Shown: positions 1-8,076 of the stretch, piece after piece
Numbering within the stretch: the stretch's first letter is position 1
How the letters are laid out: each line of letters starts with the position of its first letter
Assembly (NCBI RefSeq): GCF_002090095.1
Contig: NZ_BBRJ01000003.1
Span: 479,406-543,405 of the forward strand
DNA from: Demequina sp. NBRC 110053
GTDB lineage: Bacteria > Actinomycetota > Actinomycetes > Actinomycetales > Demequinaceae
Length of the DNA stretch: 64,000 bases
Reading direction: 5' to 3'
Notes under the pieces: generated by a model
Databases searched by the model: none
The model's input: the letters and a program-made list of their open reading frames with translations, nothing else
Told to the model about the DNA's origin: nothing
Made by a program: the position numbers and the translations under genes

Positions 1-403
1 CCTCGCCGCGCGCCCACAGCGCGAAGGGTGCCGTCCATCCGAGGTCGCCCACCGCTCCCGGCCACTCGCCCGAGCCTCGCACCACGATCCGCGCACCGCA
101 CCGGCTCGCGCGCTCCCGCAGCTCCTTGACGTCCAGATCGGAGCACCGCAGTGCCCACCGTTCGCTCGCGCGCACGACGTGATCCACGTCAGCGCCCGCG
201 CCGTACGGGGCGAGCTCCATCGATGCGCGCACGGGGTTCGCGCGCGCGATCGCCACCCACCGAAGGGCCTCTGCCGGGCCGAGCTGCGCGACGAGCCAGC
301 CCGCGGCCTGGTCGGCGGGCTCGGCGACGGCGCTCCATGCGACGCAGGCGTCGGCGTCGCTCGCGCTCGCGCGCGCGATCCGCGAGGTCAGGTCGTCAGT
401 CAC
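1..403 (-). CDS. dprA: DNA-processing protein DprA, N-terminal part (runs off the left edge)
   Basis: Only the first 134 codons are inside the window. DprA binds single-stranded DNA and loads RecA during natural transformation. The visible part is the N-terminal helical region followed by a stretch reading EWPGAVGDLGWTAPFALWARG, like the conserved DprA segment just before the Rossmann domain; the Rossmann fold itself lies outside. The chosen start is a GTG whose bases overlap the stop of the upstream comM gene (GTGA, 400-403), typical translational coupling. The context comM-dprA is the usual actinobacterial order and supports the assignment. An ordinary intact gene cannot be confirmed because the C-terminus is missing. 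Confidence 0.85.
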   Translation of the reverse strand, partial: MTDDLTSRIARASASDADACVAWSAVAEPADQAAGWLVAQLGPAEALRWVAIARANPVRASMELAPYGAGADVDHVVRASERWALRCSDLDVKELRERASRCGARIVVRGSGEWPGAVGDLGWTAPFALWARGE

Positions 404-1917
404 GGCGCCCCTCCCCTGGACCGCAGCGTCATCGCCTGAGCGACGTGGTCCGCCGTCGGCGCGGCCGCGCTTTCGAGGTCGGCGAGCGTCCACGCGACTC
501 GCATGGCGCGGTCGGCGCCGCGCGCCGTGATGACACCCTGCTCGATTGCCTGCCACACCAGCTGGGCCGCGTCGCGGTGGGTATGCCGGCGCAGCCACGC
601 GCCCGAGACCTGCGAGTTGAGTCTCCACGGCGTGCCGGCGAGACGGGCCGCCGCCCGCGCGCGGGCGCTCGCCACTCGGGCAGCGACCGTGGCGGACGCC
701 TCCGCGGGCTCGGCGCTCGCTCCACGCACCGGGTTCACCGTGACCTGCAGATCGACGCGGTCCAGCAGCGGACCGGACAGCCGGCCGAAGTACCGGCGGC
801 GCGCGATCGACGAGCAGTCGCATCGCTCGCCGGTGCCGAAGTACTGGCCGCACGGGCACGGGTTCGCCGCGAGCACCAGCTGGAAGCGAGCAGGGTAACG
901 CGTGGCTCCCTGGGCTCGGTGCAGCACGATCTCGCCGTGCTCGAGGGGCTGGCGCAGGGTCTGCAGCACGCGCGCCGGGAACTCGGGGGCCTCGTCGAGG
1001 AACAGCACACCGGCGTGAGCGCGGGAGATCGCACCTGGGCGAGCGAGCCCGGACCCGCCCCCGACGATCGCCGCGGCCGAGGCGCTGTGATGCGGCGCCT
1101 CGAAGGGAGGCGTGCGCAAGAGCCCCTCGCTCGGGTCGAGCGTGCCCGCGAGCGAATGGATGCCCGTCGCCGTCACCGCGTCCTCGTCCGCGAGGTCCGG
1201 CAGTATTGTCGTGAGCCGGCGCGCGAGCATGGTCTTGCCAGCGCCGGGTGGGCCCGACATCAGCAGGTGATGTCCGCCCGCGGCAGCGACCTCCAGCGCC
1301 CACCGCGCCTCCTCCTGGCCCTGGACCTCGGAGAGGTCGACGTCCTCGACGAGGGCGAGGGGTCGCACCGGCAGCGCGACGGGCGTCGTCGAGGTCGCGA
1401 CGGCGTGCATCGCCCCGTATGCGCGCGCGAGCTCGGCGAGCGTTGCGACCGGCACCACCTGGACGCCCGGAACCAGGCGAGCCTCCTCGGCATTCGCCGC
1501 AGGGACGGCGACGCGATCGATGCCTCGCGCGACCGCGGCGGACACGGCAGGCAGCACCCCCGCCACCGGCCGCACGCGGCCGTCGAGCCCGAGCTCACCC
1601 AGGTGCGCGGCTCGGCCTGCCTGATGGGCGTCGACGGAGGAGGAGGCCGCCAGCACGGCGATGGCGATGGCGAGATCGGTGCTCGCACCGCTCTTGGGCA
1701 GCGATGCCGGAGACAGATTCACCGTGACGCGGCGCTGCGGCCAGTCGAGGCCCGAGCTCGCAATAGCGGCACGGACGCGGTCACGCGCCTCGGACAACGA
1801 GGTATCGGGGAGCCCGACGATCGTGAAACCCGGCAGGCTCGACCCGATGTGCGCCTCGACATCGACCAGGTGGCCCGTGAGCCCGGCCAGCACCACGGCA
1901 CTGGTCCGGCCGATCAT
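400..1917 (-). CDS. comM: YifB/ComM family Mg chelatase-like AAA+ ATPase
   Basis: About 505 residues, the normal length for the family. ComM is a hexameric AAA+ helicase that promotes branch migration during integration of transforming DNA. The protein has an N-terminal ChlI-like domain (IVGLPDTSLSEARDRVRAA, VNLSPA), a Walker A motif GPPGAGKT, a Walker B-like VLFLDEAPEF, a short Cys cluster (NPCPCGQYFG..CDCS), and a C-terminal MgChlI_C domain. The start ATG (1915-1917) overlaps the stop of yraN as ATGA; a longer frame upstream is a shadow of yraN. It forms an operon yraN-comM-dprA with four-base overlaps at both joints. The function in competence is known from other bacteria; whether this organism is transformable is not shown here. 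Confidence 0.95.
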   Translation of the reverse strand: MIGRTSAVVLAGLTGHLVDVEAHIGSSLPGFTIVGLPDTSLSEARDRVRAAIASSGLDWPQRRVTVNLSPASLPKSGASTDLAIAIAVLAASSSVDAHQAGRAAHLGELGLDGRVRPVAGVLPAVSAAVARGIDRVAVPAANAEEARLVPGVQVVPVATLAELARAYGAMHAVATSTTPVALPVRPLALVEDVDLSEVQGQEEARWALEVAAAGGHHLLMSGPPGAGKTMLARRLTTILPDLADEDAVTATGIHSLAGTLDPSEGLLRTPPFEAPHHSASAAAIVGGGSGLARPGAISRAHAGVLFLDEAPEFPARVLQTLRQPLEHGEIVLHRAQGATRYPARFQLVLAANPCPCGQYFGTGERCDCSSIARRRYFGRLSGPLLDRVDLQVTVNPVRGASAEPAEASATVAARVASARARAAARLAGTPWRLNSQVSGAWLRRHTHRDAAQLVWQAIEQGVITARGADRAMRVAWTLADLESAAAPTADHVAQAMTLRSRGGAP

Positions 1918-2270
1918 CCGATGCCCCGCACGTGGTCGAGCTGCGCGGCGCCAGCGCGCGGCAGCGTCACCGCGACGGCGTCGATCCGCACCTCCTCGAA
2001 GCGCTCGTCGCGCGTGTCGAGCCACGCGGCCAGCAGCCGGCGCAGACGCGCGACCTTCGCTGGGGTGACGGCCTCGAGGCCGCTCCCGCACGCACCCGTG
2101 CGACGGGTCTTGACCTCGACCGCCACGGCGCAGCCGCCGTCTCGCGCGACGATGTCGAGCTCCCCTCGCGCGCACCGCCAGTTGCGATCGAGCACCTCCC
2201 AGCCGAGCTCCGCGAGCCGCCGTGCCACGACGTCCTCGCCGTGCCGCCCCACCTGACGTCTCGCGTCCAC
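1914..2270 (-). CDS. yraN: UPF0102 family protein YraN (predicted endonuclease)
   Basis: 118 residues, full length for UPF0102. The fold is a Holliday-junction-resolvase-like PD-(D/E)XK nuclease; the core is visible as GELDIVARDG followed by VAVEVKTRR, giving the D...E-x-K catalytic pattern. It begins GRHGEDVVARRLAELGWEVLDRNWRC, the conserved N-terminal helix and strand. It is first in the yraN-comM-dprA operon, a common arrangement in Actinobacteria, and overlaps comM by four bases. The biological role of the family is not settled. The 158 bases upstream of it (2271-2428) contain no gene; a partial copy of the dispersed repeat (GCCGATGC at about 2330) lies there. Confidence 0.93.
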   Translation of the reverse strand: MDARRQVGRHGEDVVARRLAELGWEVLDRNWRCARGELDIVARDGGCAVAVEVKTRRTGACGSGLEAVTPAKVARLRRLLAAWLDTRDERFEEVRIDAVAVTLPRAGAAQLDHVRGIG

Positions 2271-2428
2271 GTGCCACCTCCGCGGACCACGGTCGCGGCG
2301 ACTCCTGACTCACTCAAGCGGTGAGGGCCGATGCTGGGGAGACGGGCGCATCAGCCCTGCCTGGGGACGATGCCAGGAGGGCGACGAGCGGTGCAGGCGC
2401 GCTGCTCGACCGAGCCGCGGCACCGCCG

Positions 2429-3844
2429 TCAGGGACGCCTGGCGCGTCGAGCGGGCGCCGACACGAGCGCGCCCTGGGCGGCGCCTGCATCGGGAGCGCC
2501 GCCAGCAGCGCGAGCGCCGCCGGCAGTGGGAGCGCCGCCGGGGACGGGCGCACCGTTTGCGTCGGGGCCAGGCGCGATGGACGCCACTCCGCTCGCGACT
2601 GCGCCACCGGCCGCCTCCTCGTCCTCATCGGCGGGCATGTGCGCATCGGCGGACAGCAGCAGGCGCGCGGCGACGACCGTCACGAGCAGCGCGCCGGCGC
2701 CTCCGACCAGGTACGGCACCTGCAGGTCGACGCGTGCGAGCGCTCCCCCGGCGACTGACGCGAGGGGAAACATTCCCCACGACACCGTGCGCGCGGCTCC
2801 GATCACGCGACCCAGCAGCTTGCCGGGGACGATCGCCTGACGCAGCGAGCCCCACGGGACGTTCCAGCATGCGACGCCGTACGAGCCCACCGCATAGGCG
2901 GCCACGGCGAGCCATGCGTTGGGCGCGACGCCTACGCCCACCAGGCCGGCGCCGCCCAGTGCGGACGCCCCGAGAAGCACGCGCCCGCGTCCGAGGGATG
3001 CGACCAGCCGGCCAGCCGTGAGCGCCCCCGCCAGGCCCCCCAGCCCGATGCCCGCCGTCACCACCCCCACCAGCTGCGGCGTCACGCCGAACCTGTCGAC
3101 GAACAGCAGCACTGTGATGGCCTGCGCGAGCGCCAGGCACGAGCCCACGAGAGACGTCACGATCACCATCGATCGCAGGTAGCGGTGGTTCCACAGGAAG
3201 CGCATCGCGACGCTGAGCGGCACGGGGGCCGGACGCTCGCCAGTGTCCCGATCTCTCGCGCGTGCGGCCGCGACGGGCAGCGACAGCGCGAGCGCGCCGG
3301 CGATGAGATAGCCCAGTCCGCCCACCACCATCGGCAGCACGACGGCGGCCGCGAACAGCACGCCGGAGATCGGGGTGGCGATGAACATGTCGACGCCCAC
3401 CTGGGCCGCCTGGATGCGCCCATTGGCGCGGTCGAGCCGCGAGCGGGGCACCAGCGCCGGCAGCACCGCATTGGTGGCATTGTCGAACAGCGTCTCGCCC
3501 ATGCCGAACACGAGCGTCGCGATCGCCAGCACGAGAACGCTGATGTGGTCGGTGGCGATCGCGAGCGCGACGCCTGCCGCCGACGTCACCCGCATCGCGT
3601 TGGCGGCGGCCATGGCGTAGCGGCGATCGATGCGGTCGACCACCATGCCGGCGGGGATGCCGAAGAGCAGCCAGGGGACGTAGGCGAGCGCCGTGAGGAT
3701 CGAGATGGCGATGGGATCGCGCGTGAGGGTGACGGCCGTGAGCGGGATGGCGATGCGCGCGACGCCGTCCGCGAGGTTGGAGCCGAGCGCGGCGGACCAC
3801 AGGCGCCCGAAGCCTTCTCCCGTGCGCGCACGTGCCGCGCTCAT
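2429..3844 (-). CDS. MFS transporter (MFS_3/EntS-like efflux protein)
   Basis: 471 residues with about 12 hydrophobic segments and the MFS loop motif GIPAGMVVDRIDRR between TM2 and TM3. The arrangement resembles the MFS_3 group (EntS and macrolide-efflux-like proteins) that exports small molecules across the cytoplasmic membrane with proton antiport; the substrate cannot be read from sequence. The last 65 residues are a hydrophilic Ala/Gly/Pro/Asp-rich tail, unusual for the family and probably disordered. The ATG overlaps the stop of the ArsR-type regulator gene (ATGA at 3841-3844), so the two are co-transcribed and the regulator probably controls this pump. Confidence 0.88.
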   Translation of the reverse strand: MSAARARTGEGFGRLWSAALGSNLADGVARIAIPLTAVTLTRDPIAISILTALAYVPWLLFGIPAGMVVDRIDRRYAMAAANAMRVTSAAGVALAIATDHISVLVLAIATLVFGMGETLFDNATNAVLPALVPRSRLDRANGRIQAAQVGVDMFIATPISGVLFAAAVVLPMVVGGLGYLIAGALALSLPVAAARARDRDTGERPAPVPLSVAMRFLWNHRYLRSMVIVTSLVGSCLALAQAITVLLFVDRFGVTPQLVGVVTAGIGLGGLAGALTAGRLVASLGRGRVLLGASALGGAGLVGVGVAPNAWLAVAAYAVGSYGVACWNVPWGSLRQAIVPGKLLGRVIGAARTVSWGMFPLASVAGGALARVDLQVPYLVGGAGALLVTVVAARLLLSADAHMPADEDEEAAGGAVASGVASIAPGPDANGAPVPGGAPTAGGARAAGGAPDAGAAQGALVSAPARRARRP

Positions 3845-4455
3845 GAGCGGTTCCCGTCGTGGCCGGCGTCCGCCGGGCCGTCCACGCCGACCACCGGGAA
3901 CATGTTGAAATGGAGCGCCACGGTGCGCGCGCCAGCTGGCTCCTCCCGGTCTCGCGTGGGGACGATGACGTCCTGGATCACCTGTTCGATGCGGTCGCCG
4001 ATCTCGAGCAGCTCGTCGCGCGTGAGGCGCAGCCGCGCGGACATCATGCGTGACGAATCGACCCAGTCGTCGCCGAGCTCGGTCTCGCCACGGCGCAGGA
4101 AGGCGTCGATGTGCCGTGCCCGGAGGTCGGCCATCTGGCGAGCGACGTGCAGCGCCGCGTCATGAGCGACGGCGTCGTCGCGCACGTCCTCGGCGGCCAG
4201 CGTGAGTCCGCCTGGGACCACGCGCCACCAGCGCTCACGAGCGGTGCCGCGGCCGGTGTCCTCCTCGACAAGGCCGTGGCGCGCGAGCTGGCGCAGGTGG
4301 TAGCTCGTGGCGCCCGATGACTCCCCCAGGCGTTCGGCCAGCACGCTCGCGGTGGCCGAGCCTCCCATGACGAGCTGGTCGAGGAGGTCCACCCTGAGCG
4401 GATGCGCGAGCGCCTTCAGCGCCGTGGCGTCGATGCGCCGGTCCCGTCGTTCCAT
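3841..4455 (-). CDS. ArsR-like winged-helix transcriptional regulator
   Basis: 204 residues. The N-terminal 85 residues form a winged helix: LKALAHPLRVDLLDQLV, then SVLAERLGESSGATSYHLRQLARHGLVEED, the ArsR/HTH_20 recognition helix and wing start. The C-terminal half is long and helical, as in the larger ArsR-like repressors that sit beside MFS exporters. No cysteine cluster for metal sensing is visible, so a drug or metabolite ligand is more likely. The start ATG at 4455 was chosen because the further upstream in-frame codons overlap the operator. The gene is followed by the MFS gene with a four-base overlap. Confidence 0.88.
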   Translation of the reverse strand: MERRDRRIDATALKALAHPLRVDLLDQLVMGGSATASVLAERLGESSGATSYHLRQLARHGLVEEDTGRGTARERWWRVVPGGLTLAAEDVRDDAVAHDAALHVARQMADLRARHIDAFLRRGETELGDDWVDSSRMMSARLRLTRDELLEIGDRIEQVIQDVIVPTRDREEPAGARTVALHFNMFPVVGVDGPADAGHDGNRS

Positions 4456-4468
4456 GCGACCGACCGTA

Positions 4469-4505
4469 CTCTTGCAAAGGATTCTTTGCAAGAGTTTCTT
4501 TGCAA
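4469..4505 (-). promoter_or_regulatory. Inverted-repeat operator upstream of the ArsR-like gene
   Basis: A perfect inverted repeat with 11-base arms, CTCTTGCAAAG (4469-4479) and CTTTGCAAGAG (4484-4494), spacer GATT. A third half-site, CTTTGCAA, follows at 4498-4505, 14 bases from the second. It lies 14-50 bases upstream of the regulator start and is AT-rich compared with its surroundings. It is inferred to be the autoregulatory operator for the ArsR-MFS operon. Confidence 0.75.
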
Positions 4506-4576
4506 CCCTTGCGTCGCACAGGCGACCCGCCTCGGAGGCGGCCCCGCTCGCGCAGGTCCCGCGCAGGCGCGCGGCG

Positions 4577-6238
4577 CTAGCCTGCCGTGCCGGCTCCTGC
4601 GCGGGCCGGCACGCGCGCCGCTCGGTCGCCCTCCCCGGGCTCCAGGTAGTCGCGCGTCGCGCCGTCGATCTCGACCGCCTCCTGGACCGCGTCCCGTCCG
4701 ACCGTGGTGCGCAGCGGCTTCTCCTTCACGAGCAGCAGCAGGATCGCTCCGAGCGCGGACAGCGGCACCATCAGCGCGAACACCGGGGTGAGGGCGTCGT
4801 TGTACGAGGCGACCACGATGTCGTGGATCTGGGCAGGCAGGGATGCGACGGTGGCAGGCGTGAGCGAATGGGTGCCCCCGGATCCATCGAGAGCCTGCGC
4901 GGGCAGGCGCTCGCCCAGCAGCTCGAGAAGCCGCGACGTGAACAGCGAGCCGACGACGGCGGTGCCGAGCGACGCGCCCACCTGGCGGAAGTAGTTGTTC
5001 GACGCGGTCGCCGTGCCCACCATGCGGAGGGGGAAGGCGTTCTGCACGGCGAGCACCAGGATCTGCATCGAGAGGCCGAGCCCCAGGCCCATCAGCACCA
5101 GGTAGCCGCACGTCACCCCGACCGGGGTGTCGAACTGCAGCGTCGACAGCAGGAACAGCGCGCCGGCGACGATCACCGCGCCCGCGACCGGGTACCACTT
5201 GTAGCGGCCCGAGCGCGACACGATGAAGCCCGTGATGGTCGAGGTGATGAGCATCACGAGCATCATCGGCGCCGTCAGGAGCCCCGCCTCGGTCGCATCG
5301 ACGTTCGCGACCATCTGCAGGTAGGTGGGCATGTAGGCGATGACGCCGAACATGCCGACGCCCGTGAGCATGCCCGCGGCGGTGGTGAGGTTGAAGGTTC
5401 GCGAGCGGAACAGCGCGAGCGGCATCACGGGCTCGGGGGCCCGGCGCTCCACGAGCACGAACGCGACGGCGGCGATGGCGGCGATCGCGATGAGGCCGAT
5501 GATCTGCGCCGAGCCCCAGGCGTACGTGTGCCCCCCGAACGAGGTCACGAGCACCACGGCGGTGGTGGCGATGGTGAGCAGCACCATGCCAGCGGTGTCG
5601 ATGCGCGGGCGCTGACCGCGTCGCGGCGACGGGTGGAGGAACAGGGCGGCGACGACGATCGCCGCGATGCCCAGCGGGATGTTGATCCACAGTCCCCAGC
5701 GCCATCCGGGTCCCTCGGTGAACCACCCGCCGAGCAGGGGTCCAGCGACGGACGAGACCGCGAAGGCCGCGCCCATGAGCCCCATGTACTTGCCGCGCTC
5801 GCGGGCCGAGACGAGGTCAGCGATGATCGCCTGCGCCAGGATGATGAGCCCGCCACCGCCCAGGCCCTGGATGGCGCGGGCAGCGATCAGCACGGGCATG
5901 GACTCCGCGAGGCCGCCGAGGACCGACCCCGCCATGAAGATCACGATCGCGGAGATGAACAGGCCCTTGCGCCCGATGAGATCGCCGAGCTTGCCGTAGA
6001 TGGGCATCATCACCGTCGACGCGAGGATGTAGGCGGTCGTCACCCACAGCATGAGGTCCACGCCGTCGAGCTCGCCCACGATGGTCGGCAGGGCGGTGGC
6101 GAAGATCATCTGGCTGAGCGACGCGAGCAGCATCGCGGTCATGAGGCCGATGAACACAGGGATGACCGAGCGCTGCTGGGGCTGGGGAGCGGCCGATGCG
6201 CTCGCTGGCACAGGCGAGGTCGTGGCGGTGCGGGACAT
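4577..6238 (-). CDS. DHA2-family MFS multidrug efflux transporter (EmrB/QacA type)
   Basis: 553 residues with 14 predicted membrane segments, as expected for the DHA2 (EmrB/QacA) family of proton-coupled drug exporters. Visible family motifs are GKLGDLIGRKG (motif A), ARAIQGLGGG (motif B) and VAGPLLGGWF (motif C). The start ATG at 6236-6238 follows a clear GGAGGG ribosome site; the open frame continues upstream but has no further support. Residues 2-25 are a Ser/Ala/Pro-rich cytoplasmic tail containing one copy of the dispersed repeat. It is preceded by a TetR regulator 35 bases upstream on the same strand, so the pair is a drug-efflux operon. The substrate is unknown. Confidence 0.92.
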   Translation of the reverse strand: MSRTATTSPVPASASAAPQPQQRSVIPVFIGLMTAMLLASLSQMIFATALPTIVGELDGVDLMLWVTTAYILASTVMMPIYGKLGDLIGRKGLFISAIVIFMAGSVLGGLAESMPVLIAARAIQGLGGGGLIILAQAIIADLVSARERGKYMGLMGAAFAVSSVAGPLLGGWFTEGPGWRWGLWINIPLGIAAIVVAALFLHPSPRRGQRPRIDTAGMVLLTIATTAVVLVTSFGGHTYAWGSAQIIGLIAIAAIAAVAFVLVERRAPEPVMPLALFRSRTFNLTTAAGMLTGVGMFGVIAYMPTYLQMVANVDATEAGLLTAPMMLVMLITSTITGFIVSRSGRYKWYPVAGAVIVAGALFLLSTLQFDTPVGVTCGYLVLMGLGLGLSMQILVLAVQNAFPLRMVGTATASNNYFRQVGASLGTAVVGSLFTSRLLELLGERLPAQALDGSGGTHSLTPATVASLPAQIHDIVVASYNDALTPVFALMVPLSALGAILLLLVKEKPLRTTVGRDAVQEAVEIDGATRDYLEPGEGDRAARVPARAGAGTAG

Positions 6239-6273
6239 GGTGGTGCCCTCCAAAGGGACAGGACCGTCGTCGG

Positions 6274-6912
6274 TCAGACGGCGGGGGTGGGGGCGTCCGT
6301 GGCCTGGGTGAGGCGGCGGACGCGGGGGAAGAGCTCGCGCACGAGCACGCCCATCGGCTGCTCGGGCTCGGACTGCGCCCACTGATGGGCGAACACCTGG
6401 AGCATGCCGACGGCAAGGCTGACGACCAGCTGCGCATCCGTCGCGAGCTCAGCCGCCTCACGGTCGGGTTCGCGCAGCGCGAGTCGCTCACGCACGATCG
6501 ACGCGTAGTGGGCTCTGGCCTCGAGCCGGCGGCCCCAGTCGATCGCGGCGAGGTCGGGATGGGTGTCGAGGAGCCTGCGCCGCATGCGGAACAGCTCGCG
6601 GTCAGGCTCGGCAGCGAGCCAGGTCTCCGCCACCAGCGTCGCGCACGCCTCGACGTCGGAGACGCCCTGGGCCGCGAGGAACGCGTCGATGGCCTCCTGC
6701 GTCGGCTGCGGCTTGGGGTCGCCCAGCAGCGCGTGCTCGCGGGCCGGGAAGTAGTTGTAGAAGGTGCGCGGCGAGATCCCGACGCGATCGCAGATCATGT
6801 CGACGGTCACTGCGTCGACGCCGTGCTCGAGGCTCAGCTCGATTGCCGCCTTCTGCGTGGCGTTACGCGCGAGCCGACGCTTGCGGTCACGGAGAGACTC
6901 ACCTTGTTGCAC
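6274..6912 (-). CDS. TetR family transcriptional regulator
   Basis: 212 residues from the GTG at 6910-6912. The N-terminal TetR_N domain is clear: NATQKAAIELSLEHGVDAVTVDMICDRVGISPRTFYNYFPARE. The C-terminal ligand domain is not identifiable. An in-frame ATG lies 75 bases further upstream (6987), but that extension would place the operator and promoter inside the gene, so the GTG is preferred. No Shine-Dalgarno sequence precedes it; the promoter spacing suggests a leaderless mRNA starting at the GTG. It probably represses itself and the downstream DHA2 pump. Confidence 0.88.
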   Translation of the reverse strand: MQQGESLRDRKRRLARNATQKAAIELSLEHGVDAVTVDMICDRVGISPRTFYNYFPAREHALLGDPKPQPTQEAIDAFLAAQGVSDVEACATLVAETWLAAEPDRELFRMRRRLLDTHPDLAAIDWGRRLEARAHYASIVRERLALREPDREAAELATDAQLVVSLAVGMLQVFAHQWAQSEPEQPMGVLVRELFPRVRRLTQATDAPTPAV

Positions 6913-6948
6913 ACTCTGTAATGTTGCAGACTCTGCAACGAGAGTCAA
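6906..6948 (-). promoter_or_regulatory. tetR promoter with two tandem operator copies
   Basis: A perfect 17-base inverted repeat, GTTGCAGA-C-TCTGCAAC, spans 6923-6939. A degenerate copy (GTTGCACACTCTGTAAT) lies at 6906-6922, exactly 17 bases away. On the minus strand a -35-like TTGACT (6943-6948) is followed after 17 bases by AACATT (6920-6925), which would put transcription start at or next to the GTG at 6912. The operators overlap the -35/-10 spacer and the start codon, consistent with tight repression. Confidence 0.72.
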
Positions 6949-7012
6949 GTCACGCGATCCCGGCGGCCATCGGGGTCCGCGCGTCACGCGTCCGAGAAGC
7001 GCGGCGAGGCCG

Positions 7013-7339
7013 TCAGCGCGCCCGCAGCTGGCGGATGTCGGGCATCGCGTCGTCGTCCTGCGACAGCTCCTCGATGTTGACGTCCTTGAACGTCACCACC
7101 CTCACGTGCTTGACGAGCCTGGCCGACCGATACACGTCCCACACCCACGCATCGGCCATCGTGACCTCGAAGTACACGTCGCCACCCGAGGCCTTCACCT
7201 GCAGGTCGACCTTGTTGCACAGGTAGAAGCGTCGCTCGGTCTCGACCACGTACTGGAACAGGCCCACCACGTCGCGGTACTCGCGGTACAGCGCCAGCTC
7301 AGCGTCGGTCTCGTAGTTCTCCAGGTCCTCACTGCTCAC
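7013..7339 (-). CDS. DUF2469 family protein
   Basis: 108 residues, full length for DUF2469, a family almost confined to Actinobacteria and always near rnhB. It begins SSEDLENYETDAELALYREYRDVVGLFQYVVETERRFYL, the strongly conserved family signature. The start is a GTG at 7337-7339; the longer open frame upstream is a shadow of rnhB and lepB. Function is unknown. Its place directly after rnhB (53 bases) repeats the standard order lepB-rnhB-DUF2469. Confidence 0.92.
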   Translation of the reverse strand: MSSEDLENYETDAELALYREYRDVVGLFQYVVETERRFYLCNKVDLQVKASGGDVYFEVTMADAWVWDVYRSARLVKHVRVVTFKDVNIEELSQDDDAMPDIRQLRAR

Positions 7340-7392
7340 CGCACCATCATGGCCACTGATGGGCCGCGGCGGCGAATCGGCGCGCCGCCGCG

Positions 7393-8073
7393 TCAGGCGT
7401 CGCCGGCGACCTCGTGAAGCGGCAGGGACCACGACCGGCGGTGCTCGTCCGTCGCGCCCAGCGTGCGCAGCGCAGCCAGGTGGGCGGCAGCGCCGTACCC
7501 CTTGTTGCCGGCCCAGCCGTAGGCGGGATGGCGCTCGTGGGCGGCGGACATGAGCGCATCGCGCTCCACCTTCGCGAGCACCGAGCCCGCAGCGATGGAG
7601 GCGCACAAGGAGTCGCCCTTGACCACCATGGTCACGGGGACATCGGGGAGCGCCGATGCGGGGGCCGGGTCCTCGAAGATCGTCGCCGGGGGCGGCGTGA
7701 GCCAGTCGTGCTTGCCGTCGAGGAGCACCGCGTCGACGGCCAGGCCCTCGGCGGCGATCCGCTCCAGCGCGCGCGTCCCCGCGAGCCTCAGCGCGCCGAT
7801 GATGCCGAGCTCGTCGATCTCCCCGGGCGATGCGTGCGCGACCGCACGCGCGAGCCCGAAGCCCGCCAGCGCATCGGCCATCCGCACGCGGTTGACAGCG
7901 GTGAGCTCCTTGGAGTCCGCGAGGCCATCGGGCCATGCGTCGCACCGGGCGACGGCGCAGACGCCGACCGTGACCGGACCGGCGAGGGCTCCCCTGCCGA
8001 CCTCGTCGATGCCCGCGACCACGCGCGCGCCTGAGTCCCACAGGGCCGTCTCGTGGATCAGCGACACGGGCAC
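7393..8073 (-). CDS. rnhB: Ribonuclease HII
   Basis: 226 residues. RNase HII removes ribonucleotides from RNA-DNA hybrids with divalent metal catalysis. The first active-site motif AGIDEVGRGALAGPV carries the Asp-Glu pair. Further conserved parts are DSKELT, LLDGKHDW with the third acidic residue, and VVKGDSLCASIAAGSVLAKVERD with the fourth. The C-terminal GYGAAAHLAALRTLGATDEHRRSW is also typical. It starts three bases after the lepB stop and belongs to the rplS-lepB-rnhB-DUF2469 run. Confidence 0.96.
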   Translation of the reverse strand: MPVSLIHETALWDSGARVVAGIDEVGRGALAGPVTVGVCAVARCDAWPDGLADSKELTAVNRVRMADALAGFGLARAVAHASPGEIDELGIIGALRLAGTRALERIAAEGLAVDAVLLDGKHDWLTPPPATIFEDPAPASALPDVPVTMVVKGDSLCASIAAGSVLAKVERDALMSAAHERHPAYGWAGNKGYGAAAHLAALRTLGATDEHRRSWSLPLHEVAGDA

Positions 8074-8076
8074 GGG

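Noticed and set aside
151..2256. A 700-codon plus-strand open frame opposite comM and yraN
   Set aside because: Antisense shadow; composition is Arg/Pro-rich and the minus-strand genes are clearly real.
4307..6385. A 690-codon plus-strand frame opposite the DHA2 pump
   Set aside because: Antisense shadow, His/Glu/Arg-rich low complexity; the opposite frame has all MFS motifs.
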